Notes: a model not told the origin generated them from the letters alone. Positions 41,105-50,342 are shown, counted from the stretch's first letter. The stretch: 64,000 bases of DNA from Neisseria sp. KEM232 (GCF_002237445.1 NZ_CP022527.1:2046001-2110000); one strand, 5' to 3'. Numbers and translations are program-made.

Positions 41105-41788
41105 ATGAAAATATTGGAAAAGGGTTTTACATTAGTTGAGTTGATGGTGACGATTGCCATTATGGCTATCATGGCAGCTGTAGCCATACCAAACTTCTCT
41201 GAGTGGTTGGCAAAACGCCGTGTTGCCGCAGCAGCAGAAAAGGTAGCTAACATGATTCGTTTGGGTAGATCTGAAGCTGCTCGATTGAATCTGCCCGTTT
41301 ACCTTTGCCCTGCTCAGATCAGGAAAGATGGAAATCCTAATGGACAGTGCCAAGAGCAATACTCAGGTTCTGGATTGATGTTGTGGGCAGATAGAAATTT
41401 AGATAAGCAATATGTTCGAGGTGTTGATGAATCTTTGCGTGTGGCAATCATCAACCAAAGAAGTCAAGGGAACGATAATAGCGGCGATCGGGTTCAATAT
41501 AGTGTACGTAGTGTGAAGTATGATGGGAGCGATGCGGCTAAAAATCCGAATACTTCCGTATTAGCATTTTTACCAGACGGATCTGTTCGGCGAATTACGA
41601 CAGGAAATGCTACTGCAGATTTTCGTACGATAGATCCTATTAGTGGCTATGTTAAATTTACTCTAACCGATGCTCAGGCTAAGGATGAAAATAGTAAGTC
41701 TTCTCGTTCTGTTGTATTATTAGTATCAGGAAATCAAGTAAAATTCTGCGATAGAGCAGGTGATTTGAAAGCATGCGAATATAAATAA
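41105..41788 (+). CDS. pilH: Minor pilin PilH (FimT/GspH-like)
   Basis: 227 aa. Type III signal cleaved at G|FTLVELMVTIAIMAIMAAVA with Glu at +5; six-residue leader. The GspH/FimT C-terminal domain contains CPAQIRKDG and ends with a Cys pair (VKFCDRAGDLKACEYK). First gene of the pilHIJKX set. These priming pseudopilins start type IV pilus assembly. Base composition is AT-richer than in dnaB. Confidence 0.92.
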   Translation: MKILEKGFTLVELMVTIAIMAIMAAVAIPNFSEWLAKRRVAAAAEKVANMIRLGRSEAARLNLPVYLCPAQIRKDGNPNGQCQEQYSGSGLMLWADRNLDKQYVRGVDESLRVAIINQRSQGNDNSGDRVQYSVRSVKYDGSDAAKNPNTSVLAFLPDGSVRRITTGNATADFRTIDPISGYVKFTLTDAQAKDENSKSSRSVVLLVSGNQVKFCDRAGDLKACEYK

Positions 41789-41801
41789 AGGGATATGTAG
41801 C

Positions 41802-42395
41802 ATGAAGTCTGTAAATGTTTCTCAAGATAAATTACGAGTTCAAGGTTTTGCTCTTGTAGAGGTGTTGGTCTCTGTTGTTGTTTTGGCTTTGGGAATTTTG
41901 GCGTTGTTGGCGACACAGTTGCGCTCTGTGAGTAGTGTTAGAGAGGCCGAAACACAAACCATTGCAGCTCAAGCAGCTCAAAATCTGATTGAGGGGATAC
42001 TTTCTAACCCTGAATTGGAGTTGGATAATGCTGGAACTTGGACTAAAAAAAATTATGGGCATTATAAATCAGATGATACAAAAATGCCTAAAAACGAACC
42101 AAAATATAATGAATATACATTAAATCAACTAGCTTTGTGGCAACTATTTAATTTTTCTAAAGAATTGGAATCGGGTAAGCTGGGGGATATGGGGGTTAAA
42201 TGGCGAATTTGTGAAGATGATAATTTAAATGATAAGCCAGAGATTATGGCTGATGGTACTTTTGATGCTAAATGTAGTGGTAGTGGTAATATTGCTATCA
42301 AGATAGCGTGGTTAGTAGATCCAAATTCTTCTGGAGTGCAGGGGGCGAAAAACCAGTCAGTAAGTTATCAAACATATTTGAAAGATGGACAATGA
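41802..42395 (+). CDS. pilI: Minor pilin PilI (PilV/GspI-like)
   Basis: 197 aa. Prepilin motif G|FALVEVLVSVVVLALGILALLA with Glu +5 after a 15-residue leader. PilV/GspI-like region around SVREAETQTIAAQAAQNLIEG. It starts 13 bases after pilH, and its TGA overlaps the ATGs of pilJ, so the two are coupled. Core minor pilin for pilus initiation. Confidence 0.9.
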   Translation: MKSVNVSQDKLRVQGFALVEVLVSVVVLALGILALLATQLRSVSSVREAETQTIAAQAAQNLIEGILSNPELELDNAGTWTKKNYGHYKSDDTKMPKNEPKYNEYTLNQLALWQLFNFSKELESGKLGDMGVKWRICEDDNLNDKPEIMADGTFDAKCSGSGNIAIKIAWLVDPNSSGVQGAKNQSVSYQTYLKDGQ

Positions 42396-43510
42396 TGAGC
42401 AATAAAAATATAAAAATTAGTATGTTGTCTAATAATTATAGACGACAATTATCCGTATCTGGCTTTACTTTGATTGAACTCTTAGTAGCTGCTGCTTTAA
42501 GTATGATTGTTCTTGTTGCTGCTGGTTCTGGTTTTATTGCAACTCAAAAATTAAGTACTGCGGCTAATGCACGGCTTCAGGTACAGCAAGATTTAAGAAA
42601 TGCAACTAATATGATTGTGCGTGATGCACGGATGGCTGGTTTCTTTGGATGTTTCAATCTATCTAAACAAAGTGTTGATGGTGGAATTGTTCTTAATGAC
42701 TACGGGGTGTATAAAAATAATAATTATACTAATCACAATAGACTGGATGACTTGCTTTATAAAAATGAACAGAATCAGGGTATAAAATTGATACCTGTAG
42801 CGGATGCTCGTGGGTGGTTGAATTCTAATTTTTCCTTTCTAGGAAATAATGTTTTATTATTTACTTATGGTATTGGATCTGGTAACGCTAAAGTAAGCGG
42901 TAATTTTTTTAATATTAATATTCCTCAGACGGATGAGTTAGCAGAATTAAGTGGTCATGATGCTGCTCCTGTTGTAGTTAGTAGCTGTTCTACTTTGGAG
43001 AGGTTTTCTGGAGCAAAAAAAGTTTATGCTAGGCAACAACTACGAGTTGCTCAGGTTCCCGTTCCTCTTGTGGATGTGAATAATGCGACCATTTTTAGGC
43101 AATCCGTTAATGTATATGCTATTGGCCAACCTAATGGGGGAGATAAAGGTTTGTATTTGTTCCAGATGAATGCAGATGGTACATTTGGTGAACCGCAACT
43201 TTTATTAACGGGAGTGGATAGTTGGGATATACAGTTTGGTTATTATGCCTCTTCTCCTGCGTGTACTGAAAAAAATAATGATGCAAAAATTAAATTTCAA
43301 AAAACAATATTGACAGGAGCTAAGGCTCCTCCCCCAACTTTATTGCGTCTTAAGTTGCAAGGTAGGGGAGGGGATGGGAATTTAGTTGCAGGAAAAAGTT
43401 CTAATGGTTCTGCATCTGATATTCAAACGTATCATATTGATGCTACAGTACATGCAGGTGCTTTTTGTGCTGATCGTGGTTTCCAGCAAGAAGTGAAATT
43501 TATAAGATAG
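42392..43510 (+). CDS. pilJ: Minor pilin PilJ (PilW/GspJ-like)
   Basis: 372 aa from ATG 42392 (a second ATG follows directly at 42395). Prepilin signal G|FTLIELLVAAALSMIVLVAAG after a leader of about 24 residues. The body shows the PilW pattern: QQDLRNATNMIVRDARMAGFFG and VDSWDIQFGYYA, with a late Cys. The start overlaps the pilI stop as ATGA. Largest of the minor pilins, expected near the base of the priming complex. Confidence 0.9.
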   Translation: MMSNKNIKISMLSNNYRRQLSVSGFTLIELLVAAALSMIVLVAAGSGFIATQKLSTAANARLQVQQDLRNATNMIVRDARMAGFFGCFNLSKQSVDGGIVLNDYGVYKNNNYTNHNRLDDLLYKNEQNQGIKLIPVADARGWLNSNFSFLGNNVLLFTYGIGSGNAKVSGNFFNINIPQTDELAELSGHDAAPVVVSSCSTLERFSGAKKVYARQQLRVAQVPVPLVDVNNATIFRQSVNVYAIGQPNGGDKGLYLFQMNADGTFGEPQLLLTGVDSWDIQFGYYASSPACTEKNNDAKIKFQKTILTGAKAPPPTLLRLKLQGRGGDGNLVAGKSSNGSASDIQTYHIDATVHAGAFCADRGFQQEVKFIR

Positions 43511-43522
43511 GAAAATTTTACA

Positions 43523-44017
43523 ATGAGAATAAAGCAAAGAGGGTTTTCATTACCTGTGGTTATGGTGATGATGCTTGTGCTGGCAGTTATGGTATTGGCA
43601 GCAGCACAGTCATTTAATACAGAGAGTAGAATCAGCAGCAATGATGCAGATAGGAAGATGGCGATGCAAGTGGCTGAGTCTGCATTACGAGGGGGTGAGG
43701 CTAAGATCAGCAGTCTTAAATTAAGTCAATTTCCGACAGTTCCAGGCTGCAGTAAAGAGGGATTATGTATGCCTGGTGATAAAAATCCTGTTTGGGAAGG
43801 CTCGTGTGATGGTTCTCAAGTTAGTTGCTGGGAATCAAGAGCTGTTGATTATATTGTAAAACCTAAAAGCCCGGTTTCTCGAAATCCTAAATATTTAATT
43901 GAACTTATCGGAAAAGAAGATGATGAAGATATTTTACGTGTTACAGTAAGAGCTTGGGGAGAAAATAAAAATACAGTGGTGACCCTTCAATCATATGTTG
44001 CTGCCACTCTTGATTGA
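43523..44017 (+). CDS. pilK: Minor pilin PilK (GspK/PilX_N-like)
   Basis: 164 aa. Signal G|FSLPVVMVMMLVLAVMVLAAAQS lacks Glu at +5, as is usual for GspK-type tip pseudopilins. The following NTESRISSNDADRKMAMQVAE is the PilX_N signature. Cys pairs (CSKEGLC, CDGSQVSC) suggest disulphides. Twelve bases after pilJ. Confidence 0.9.
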   Translation: MRIKQRGFSLPVVMVMMLVLAVMVLAAAQSFNTESRISSNDADRKMAMQVAESALRGGEAKISSLKLSQFPTVPGCSKEGLCMPGDKNPVWEGSCDGSQVSCWESRAVDYIVKPKSPVSRNPKYLIELIGKEDDEDILRVTVRAWGENKNTVVTLQSYVAATLD

Positions 44018-44030
44018 TTAAGGAATCCGA

Positions 44031-44522
44031 ATGCAAAACAAAAAAATGTCTTACGTTGGTTTTACCTTAGTCGAGATGATGGTTACAGTTGCCATTATCG
44101 GTATCCTTGCCGCAATTGCAATTCCGTCTTATCAGGAACATGTAGAAAAAACCAATTTGGCTTATGCCCAATCGGAAATGTCTGAGGCTGCTACTTTTTT
44201 CAAATCGGAAATGGTTAAAAAACCCGGTTATTTTGAGAACGACATCAAAACAGAAGGAAAGCTTAAGACTGAAGCTGACAAAATAATTGATTCCGAAATA
44301 AGGGGAAAATACGACTTTAATGTTTCATTTATTACAAGATCTCCGGCTGATGCCTACAAGGTCGGCTTCCGCGCCTATGCCGTACCTAAGAATTCAGGTT
44401 ACCGTTATGCGGCTTGGGCGGACAGCAGAGGTGCTAATTATGCCTGTATCGGAAACAATAGGGCAGCAAATATAGCGGCAGCAAAAGCGTTTCAGACGAC
44501 TTCTCCCTGTGTCGTGAAATAA
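44031..44522 (+). CDS. pilX: Type IV minor pilin PilX (PilL)
   Basis: 163 aa. Signal G|FTLVEMMVTVAIIGILAAIA with Glu +5, then a long amphipathic helix and a small globular head closed by a Cys pair (YACIGNNR and TSPCVVK). In meningococci PilX mediates bacterial aggregation; in gonococci the same gene is PilL. Codon use shifts GC-ward in the second half. An AG-muc-type inverse uptake sequence near 44493 is read as AFQTTS. Last gene of the operon. Confidence 0.88.
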   Translation: MQNKKMSYVGFTLVEMMVTVAIIGILAAIAIPSYQEHVEKTNLAYAQSEMSEAATFFKSEMVKKPGYFENDIKTEGKLKTEADKIIDSEIRGKYDFNVSFITRSPADAYKVGFRAYAVPKNSGYRYAAWADSRGANYACIGNNRAANIAAAKAFQTTSPCVVK

Positions 44523-44545
44523 TTTGAATTGTCTAATAGCTTCCT

Positions 44546-44594
44546 CAAACAAACAGCCCGCGAATCTGTTTTCAGTTCGCGGGCTGTTTGTTTG
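44546..44594. terminator. Terminator of the pilHIJKX operon
   Basis: Perfect 19-base arms (44546-44564 and 44576-44594) built on AACAGCCCGCGAA; the right side is followed by T-rich sequence. Confidence 0.85.
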
Positions 44595-44631
44595 TCCCGC
44601 CGAATCACATTACAATCGCTTCCTTTTTTAA

Positions 44632-45501
44632 ATGCTTGTCGCATACATACAAATGCAGCCCTTGGAATATTGCCGTGAAAAAGTATTGTCCAGCCGCTCC
44701 AATTTTTTAGCGGGGTTTCGTTTTCTCGAACGGGAGAAGCGTGACGCTTTGCTTGTTTTGTATGCATTTTGCCGCGAGTTGGACGATGTGGCCGACGATT
44801 GTTCGGATGCTGCGGTTGCCAATATTTCTTTGCAATGGTGGCGTGGTGATTTGGCTAAAGTTTTTTCAGACGGCCTCCCCGAACATCCCGTAAACCGTGC
44901 TTTGCAGCAGGTGGCGGCGGATTTTTCACTACCTCACGAAGAACTGTCGGAAATTATTGAAGGCATGCAGATGGATTTGCAGCAGGTGCGCTATGCCGAT
45001 TTTGCCGCGCTGTCGCTGTACTGCCACCGCGTTGCCGGCGTAGTGGGGTGCCTGATTGCGCGGATTCTGGGGTTTTCCAATGTCCAAACCCTGCTGTATG
45101 CGGAAAAACAGGGTTTGGCTTTGCAGCTGACCAATATTATCCGCGATGTCGGCGAGGATGCGCGTATGGGGCGGATTTATCTGCCGCAGGACGAGTGTTC
45201 CCACTTCAATGTGACGGAGGATATGATTTTGCAGGCTCGGCTAACCCCCGAATTTGCCGCGCTGATGGATTTCCAAATCAAGAGGACGCAGCAGACGTAT
45301 CGGGAGGCGCGTGTCCTGCTGCCGTCTGAAGACTATAAAAAACAAAAGGCGGGATTGGTGATGGCGGCGGTGTATTACGCGCTGTTGCAGGAAATCCGCC
45401 GCGACGGTGCGGCCAACGTGCTGCGTTACAAAACCGCCATTCCCTCGCCGCGCAAAAAGCGGATTGCCCTGAAAACCTGGCTGTTCGGATTTAACCCATG
45501 A
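44632..45501 (+). CDS. hpnD: Presqualene diphosphate synthase HpnD
   Basis: 289 aa (or 282 from ATG 44653, MQPLEYCREK, which fits the family better). Squalene/phytoene synthase fold with both Asp-rich motifs: CRELDDVADD and NIIRDVGEDA. YCHRVAGVVG and YLPQDE are family signatures. In the HpnCDE route it makes presqualene diphosphate from two farnesyl diphosphates. It overlaps hpnE by four bases (ATGA at 45498-45501). The C-terminus is basic, as in membrane-associated members. No hpnC is seen nearby. Confidence 0.85.
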   Translation: MLVAYIQMQPLEYCREKVLSSRSNFLAGFRFLEREKRDALLVLYAFCRELDDVADDCSDAAVANISLQWWRGDLAKVFSDGLPEHPVNRALQQVAADFSLPHEELSEIIEGMQMDLQQVRYADFAALSLYCHRVAGVVGCLIARILGFSNVQTLLYAEKQGLALQLTNIIRDVGEDARMGRIYLPQDECSHFNVTEDMILQARLTPEFAALMDFQIKRTQQTYREARVLLPSEDYKKQKAGLVMAAVYYALLQEIRRDGAANVLRYKTAIPSPRKKRIALKTWLFGFNP

Positions 45502-46793
45502 AAAACAAAGCGAAACAAAAAATCGCCGTAATCGGCGCGGGGTGGAGCGGTTTGTCTGCCGCTGTCAGGCTGTCAGACGCTGCCGATGTCACCGTATTTG
45601 AAGCCGGAAAAACGGCGGGTGGCAGGGCGAAATCGCCGGCGTCGGGAAATGAGGGCTTCACTTTTTTGGACAACGGCCAGCACATCATGCTCCACGCCTA
45701 CCGCAGCGTACGCCATCTGCTGGACAAAATCGGTGCGGACTGGCGGCAAAGTTGCGAACGTCTGCCGCTGCAATGGCATCTGGCCGACGGCTTGCAGTTT
45801 CAGACGGCCTCATCCCTTCCCGCGCCGCTGCATATCGTGTGGGGCGTATTGCGGGCGAAGAATATCGGGCTAACGGAAAAAACGGCTTTACTCGGCCAGA
45901 TGCGGCGGTTGAAAAACAGAACGGGTGGAGATATGCCCGTCGGCCGCTGGTTGGCGGAACAGCAATGTCCGCCCCGTTTGGCGGCGCGGTTTTGGCGGCC
46001 GCTGGTGCTGGGCGCATTGAACACACCTTTGGAAACGGCCGGCCTCAACGCTTTACAGGCGGTTTTACAGGACGGCGTGTGGGCGGAAAAGGACGCAGCC
46101 GATTACCTGTTGCCGAAAACCGGTTTGAGCAGCCTGCTTGCCGAACCTGCCGTGGCGTTTTTGCGCCGTCGCGGCGCGGAAGTGCGTTTCGGCCGCAGGG
46201 TAGGGCGTTTGGAAATTCTGCCCGACGGACGCGTGCGGGCGGACGGGGAGGATTTCGATGCCGTGGTTTTGGCCGTGGCTCCCTATCATGCCGCCGCACT
46301 GATGCCGTCTGAAACGCCTCCCGAAATTCAGACGGCCTTCAACAGCATCCGCTGTCATGCCATTACCACCGTTTATCTGCGTTACCCGGAAGACGTCGGG
46401 CTGCCCGCGCCGATGTGCGGACTCTCCGATGCAACGGTTCATTGGTTTTTCCGACGCGGCAGTTTGGGCGGCAGCGGGCGAGAAGTGGCGGCGGTAATCA
46501 GCGCTTCCGATCTCGCGGGCATCACTAGTGCCGACGAATGGATAAGCTGCGCCGATGCCGATTTGCGCCGCATCTGCCCCAATCTCGGTGCGCCGCTGGC
46601 CGCCAAAGTCCTGACTGAAAAACGCGCCACCGCCGCCTGTGTGGCCGGGCGGCAGATTCCCGACTGTCGCTGGCTGCAACAAAACCGCATCTACCCGGCG
46701 GGCGACTATCTCCACCCGCGTTATCCCGCCACCCTCGAAGCCGCCGTGCAAAGCGGGCAGACGGCGGCGGAGCTGATTTTAAACCGCGTGTAA
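45498..46793 (+). CDS. hpnE: Hydroxysqualene dehydroxylase HpnE
   Basis: 431 aa FAD-dependent amine-oxidase-fold protein. N-terminal FAD motif IAVIGAGWSGLSAAVRL, then FEAGKTAGGRA, and the C-terminal FAD segment PAGDYLHPRYPATLEAAVQSG. HpnE reduces hydroxysqualene to squalene in the HpnCDE pathway. Carotenoid desaturase relatives are the alternative, but coupling to hpnD favours HpnE. An ATGCCGTCTGAA uptake sequence at 46302-46313 is read as MPSETPP. Confidence 0.85.
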   Translation: MKNKAKQKIAVIGAGWSGLSAAVRLSDAADVTVFEAGKTAGGRAKSPASGNEGFTFLDNGQHIMLHAYRSVRHLLDKIGADWRQSCERLPLQWHLADGLQFQTASSLPAPLHIVWGVLRAKNIGLTEKTALLGQMRRLKNRTGGDMPVGRWLAEQQCPPRLAARFWRPLVLGALNTPLETAGLNALQAVLQDGVWAEKDAADYLLPKTGLSSLLAEPAVAFLRRRGAEVRFGRRVGRLEILPDGRVRADGEDFDAVVLAVAPYHAAALMPSETPPEIQTAFNSIRCHAITTVYLRYPEDVGLPAPMCGLSDATVHWFFRRGSLGGSGREVAAVISASDLAGITSADEWISCADADLRRICPNLGAPLAAKVLTEKRATAACVAGRQIPDCRWLQQNRIYPAGDYLHPRYPATLEAAVQSGQTAAELILNRV

Positions 46794-46856
46794 AACATCC
46801 GGCCTGTTTGCCCTTCGTCTTGCAAACGCCTGCCGCATCATGCAAAAACGGCGTTG

Positions 46857-46897
46857 AAGCCGTCTGAAAACCAAGCGCGGCCATTTTCAGACGGTTT
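46857..46897. terminator. Inverted DUS pair behind hpnE
   Basis: AGCCGTCTGAAAACC pairs imperfectly with ATTTTCAGACGGTTT. Confidence 0.6.
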
Positions 46898-46971
46898 CAA
46901 CGCCTGTTTGCCGAGCAGCGGGCATCCGCATAAAAACGGCAAACCCAGCCGCAATCGAAAGGACATCCCGA

Positions 46972-47724
46972 ATGAACATCCTCATCTGCAACGACGACGG
47001 CTATCTGGCCCAGGGCATTGCCGTGCTCGCCCGCGTCGCCGCCGAATTTGCCAACGTGCGCGTCGTTGCTCCCGAGCGCAACCGTAGCGGCGTCAGCAAC
47101 TCGCTCACCCTCGACCGCCCGCTGCATCTGCGCCAAGCCGAAAACGGCTTTTATTATGTCAGCGGCACGCCTACCGACTGCATCCATCTCGCCCTGCACG
47201 CCCTGCCGGATTTCAAGCCCGATTTGGTGCTTTCGGGCATCAACCACGGCGCCAATATGGGTGACGACACCCTCTATTCCGGCACCGTCGCCGCCGCTAC
47301 CGAAGCCTATCTGCTCGGCATCCCCGCCGTTGCCTTCTCGCTCAACGACCACAGCGACCGCTACTGGCCGACCGCCGAAAAAGCCGCCTGGCAACTTTTG
47401 GAGCGCCTCACCGCCGAGCCGCCCGCCGAACCCGTTTTGTGGAACATCAACATCCCTGCCGTTGCTGCGGAAGACCTGCGCGGCTGCAAAATCACCCGCC
47501 TCGGCCGCCGCCACCACGAGCAGAGCATCGTTCCCGCCCGCAACCCGCGCGGCGAGCAGGTTTACTGGATAGGCGCGGCGGGAGAGGCGGCCGACAGCGA
47601 GGAGGGTACTGATTTTGCCGAATGCGCCGCAGGGTTCGTCACCATTACCCCGCTGCAAATCGACCTCACCGCCTACAACCGGCAAAGTGAAACCGCAAGG
47701 TATTGGCAGAAAGCGGTGCGATAA
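46972..47724 (+). CDS. surE: 5'/3'-nucleotidase SurE
   Basis: 250 aa. Metal-binding start MNILICNDDGYLAQGI (NDDG), VVAPERNRSGVSNSLTL, SGTPTDCIHLAL, and SGINHGANMGDDTLYSGTVAAA are all present. A metal-dependent nucleotidase linked to stationary-phase survival. The next gene, nlpD, completes the widespread surE-nlpD pairing. ATG 46972 follows GAAAGGACATC. Confidence 0.96.
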   Translation: MNILICNDDGYLAQGIAVLARVAAEFANVRVVAPERNRSGVSNSLTLDRPLHLRQAENGFYYVSGTPTDCIHLALHALPDFKPDLVLSGINHGANMGDDTLYSGTVAAATEAYLLGIPAVAFSLNDHSDRYWPTAEKAAWQLLERLTAEPPAEPVLWNINIPAVAAEDLRGCKITRLGRRHHEQSIVPARNPRGEQVYWIGAAGEAADSEEGTDFAECAAGFVTITPLQIDLTAYNRQSETARYWQKAVR

Positions 47725-47851
47725 CGCGATTTTACAGTCCGAGCGCCCGATAAGCCGCCGCGCCGCGCCCTTCGGGGTTGAGAAGGGCGCACGCTTTGAT
47801 TATGATAGCGCCCGCTCGAATCCCCCACCAATCCAAGAAGGCAAGAAGAAT

Positions 47852-48784
47852 ATGTTGAACAAGACAGTATTGAAAACCGGCTCCCTGGCCGCCGTCCTGA
47901 TGCTGGGCGCCTGCTCGTGGCTGCAACAGCCCGCCGCGCCCGTTGTCGAAGGCGGCAGCACCGGCACCGGCGTTCAAAGCGGCGCGGTTACCGACGGCAA
48001 TCCCTACGGCGCCGAGCCCTACCATCCGCAAAACGAAACCGGCGCCGCCGTTTACACTCCTCCGCCTGCCTACACGCCGCCTCCCGCCGCTTCCGGCACC
48101 TACGTTCCCTCTTACGCCCCCGTGGACATCAACGCCGCCACCCACAAAGTCGTCCGCGGCGACACCGTGTACAACATTTCCAAACGCTACAACATCACCC
48201 AAGACAACCTGCGCGCCTGGAACAATCTGATCGACAACAACATCAGCGTCGGCCAGACCCTGCGCGTCAAACCGTCGGGCTATTCCGCCCCCGCCGCCGT
48301 GCACACCCCCGTGCCGGCTTACACGCCTCCCGCCGCTCAGACAAGCGTCAGCCAGCCTGCGGCAACGCCCGCCCCCGCCGTTACGCACACACCCGCACCT
48401 TCGGGCGGCAGCCGCACCGTTGCCGGCATCACTTGGCAGCGCCCGACTGCGGGCAACGTCGTCGCCAATTTCAGCGGCAGCAACAAAGGTGTGGACATTG
48501 CGGGCACAGCCGGACAAGTGGTTGTTGCCGCCGCCGACGGCAAAGTGGTTTACGCGGGCAACGGCCTGCGTGGCTACGGCAACCTCGTTATCGTCCAACA
48601 CAACTCCACCTATCTGAGCGCCTACGGCCACAACCAGGCGCTGCTGGTGAAAGAAGGCGATTTCGTCAAACGCGGCCAAACCATCGCCCGCATGGGCAAC
48701 ACCGATGCCGACCGCGTGAAACTGCATTTCGAAGTGCGGCAGGACGGCAAACCCGTCAATCCCGTCAACTACGTCGCATTCTGA
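47852..48784 (+). CDS. nlpD: Lipoprotein NlpD with LysM and LytM domains
   Basis: 310 aa from ATG 47852 with AAGAAGGCAAGAAGA upstream. Lipobox LMLGAC near residue 20; Pro/Ala-rich linker; LysM domain (KVVRGDTVYNISKRYNITQD to TLRVKPS); Pro-rich second linker; C-terminal M23/LytM domain (GVDIAGTAGQVVVAAADGKV to NPVNYVAF). The LytM zinc ligands HxxxD and HxH are degenerate (SAYGHNQALL, LHFEVR retains part), as in E. coli NlpD, so it probably activates a cell-wall amidase rather than cutting peptidoglycan itself. Confidence 0.92.
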   Translation: MLNKTVLKTGSLAAVLMLGACSWLQQPAAPVVEGGSTGTGVQSGAVTDGNPYGAEPYHPQNETGAAVYTPPPAYTPPPAASGTYVPSYAPVDINAATHKVVRGDTVYNISKRYNITQDNLRAWNNLIDNNISVGQTLRVKPSGYSAPAAVHTPVPAYTPPAAQTSVSQPAATPAPAVTHTPAPSGGSRTVAGITWQRPTAGNVVANFSGSNKGVDIAGTAGQVVVAAADGKVVYAGNGLRGYGNLVIVQHNSTYLSAYGHNQALLVKEGDFVKRGQTIARMGNTDADRVKLHFEVRQDGKPVNPVNYVAF

Positions 48785-48801
48785 TACGTCCGTGCAAACA
48801 A

Positions 48802-48831
48802 AAAGGCCGTCTGAAAGTTTCAGACGGCCTT
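48802..48831. terminator. Inverted DUS pair behind nlpD
   Basis: AAAGGCCGTCTGAAA pairs with TTTCAGACGGCCTT with almost no loop. Confidence 0.75.
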
Positions 48832-48870
48832 CAATATATTGGTTTCGCTGTGCGGGTATTCGGTCTGCCT

Positions 48871-48913
48871 TTATCAAAAACACCGCCGCGATGCTGTATG
48901 TCAACAGACCCTA
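48871..48913. repeat. MITE-like repeat, copy 4 (right end only)
   Basis: Reads ATCAAAAACACCGCCG, then ATGCTGTATGTCAAC and AGACCCTA, the right-hand end of copies 1 and 2. The left part is lost. The last CTA (48911-48913) is the complement of the TAG stop of the DUF815 gene. Confidence 0.75.
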
Positions 48914-49789
48914 ATCCGCCACCCGCTCCTGCGGCAGCCTGCCCGCCCAATCGCAGGCAAACTGCCAGGCCGTGCGGCCGGAGCGGCTGCCGCGCATCTG
49001 CGCCCAGTTGAGCGCCGCCTGACGCGCGGTATCGTCGAAAGGCAGGCCGTAGTGATCCAGCCAGTTGGCGGCGGCACGCAGATAGTCTTCCTGATCGAAA
49101 GGATAAAAACCCAGCCATAGGCCGAAGCGGTCGGACAGCGAAACTTTTTCTTCCACCGCCTCGTTCTGGTGCACTTCGCCGCGCACTCCGGTGCGCCCGA
49201 CATTGTCGGCCATGTATTCGGGCATCAGGTGGCGGCGGTTGGACGTGGCGTAAACCAGCACATTGGCGCAGCGCTGCGACAGGCCGCCGTCGAGCGCGGT
49301 TTTCAGCGCCTTGTAACCGCTTTCGCCCTCTTCAAACGACAGATCGTCGCAGAACACGATGAATTTCTCCGGCCGCGCCGCCAACACGTCCAGCAGCGCG
49401 GGCAGGGTGGCCAAATCGCTTTTGTCCACTTCGATGAGCCGCAGGCCGCGCGCGGCGTATTCGTGCAGCAGCGCCTTAACCAGCGACGATTTGCCCGTGC
49501 CGCGCGAACCGGTGAGCAGCACGTTGTTGGCGGGGCGGCCGCAGACGAACTGCTCGGTGTTGCGCACCAGCCGCGCTGTTTGCGCGTCCACCGCCGCCAG
49601 CCGCGACAGCGGGAAAGTGTGCGGCGCGGGCAGGCTTTCCAGCACGCCGCCGCTGCCCGCCTTCTGCCAGCGGTAGGCCGTGGCGCGCCAGTCGGGTTCG
49701 CGGTTTTCCGGCGGCAGCCAGGTGTCGAGGCGGTTTAACACCGAAGAGGCTTGGCGCAGAAAGGATTTCAGTTTCACGGTTGCTCTCAC
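48911..49789 (-). CDS. DUF815 family AAA-type ATPase
   Basis: 292 aa from GTG 49789 (an internal GTG at 49777 is possible). Walker A LLTGSRGTGKSS, Walker B FIVFCDDLSFEEGESGYK, sensor-like YATSNRRHLMPEYM and a C-terminal lid (SDRFGLWLGFYPFDQEDYL). The family is widespread and of unknown role. The TAG stop is the TA-flanked end of a MITE-like repeat. Divergent from the membrane gene at 49872, sharing an 82-bp intergenic region. Confidence 0.85.
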   Translation of the reverse strand: MRATVKLKSFLRQASSVLNRLDTWLPPENREPDWRATAYRWQKAGSGGVLESLPAPHTFPLSRLAAVDAQTARLVRNTEQFVCGRPANNVLLTGSRGTGKSSLVKALLHEYAARGLRLIEVDKSDLATLPALLDVLAARPEKFIVFCDDLSFEEGESGYKALKTALDGGLSQRCANVLVYATSNRRHLMPEYMADNVGRTGVRGEVHQNEAVEEKVSLSDRFGLWLGFYPFDQEDYLRAAANWLDHYGLPFDDTARQAALNWAQMRGSRSGRTAWQFACDWAGRLPQERVAD

Positions 49790-49871
49790 GTCGGGGAAAA
49801 GGCGGCATTCTACACCATATCCAAAGCGGCGGTTTTGCGGTATATTCGCGCAGTTTTTCGCTCAGGAGCAG

Positions 49872-50285
49872 ATGATGTTCAAACGTCCGGAAGAATTGAT
49901 TATGGCGGTGCTGGCCGGCCTGTGGGTGGTGCTGACCTATTTCGCTGCTGCCTATTTCGGCGCGCCGGGGCAGACGGCGCTGCTGATTGCCGTGCTGACG
50001 CTGGTGTGGGCGGTGCTGCTGTTTCTGCTGTGGCAGCGCGATCATGCGCGGCTGCTCTGGCCGCTGTTTCTCGGCCTGCTGGTTGCCTGCTGGTGGCCGT
50101 TTCTCGACTGGTATGCGGTGAAAAATATTGTGATTCCAGCTGCATCGGCGGACACCATCGTCATCAACAAGCCGTGGTATGCCTCGTGGACGTTCAAAAC
50201 CATACTCGCGCTGATTCCGACCGTGGCAGGCTATGCTTTGAAAATCAAGCAATACCGCCATAGAAAAGACGCGCTGATCGACTGA
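49872..50285 (+). CDS. Hypothetical four-helix membrane protein
   Basis: 137 aa from ATG 49872 (second ATG at 49875) with AGGAG seven bases upstream. Helices: IMAVLAGLWVVLTYFAAAYF, TALLIAVLTLVWAVLLFLLW, LLWPLFLGLLVACWWPF and TILALIPTVAGYALKI; a basic C-terminus (KQYRHRKDALID). No domain recognised. Divergently transcribed from the DUF815 ATPase. Confidence 0.7.
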   Translation: MMFKRPEELIMAVLAGLWVVLTYFAAAYFGAPGQTALLIAVLTLVWAVLLFLLWQRDHARLLWPLFLGLLVACWWPFLDWYAVKNIVIPAASADTIVINKPWYASWTFKTILALIPTVAGYALKIKQYRHRKDALID

Positions 50286-50297
50286 TGCCCCGTTTGC

Positions 50298-50342
50298 AAA
50301 AGGCCGTCTGAAAACCTGAAACCGGGTTTTCAGACGGCCTTT
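50298..50342. terminator. Inverted DUS pair
   Basis: AAAAGGCCGTCTGAAAACC pairs with GGTTTTCAGACGGCCTTTT behind the membrane gene; a second inverted pair at 50372-50411 adjoins the pabB-pabC stop. Confidence 0.8.
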
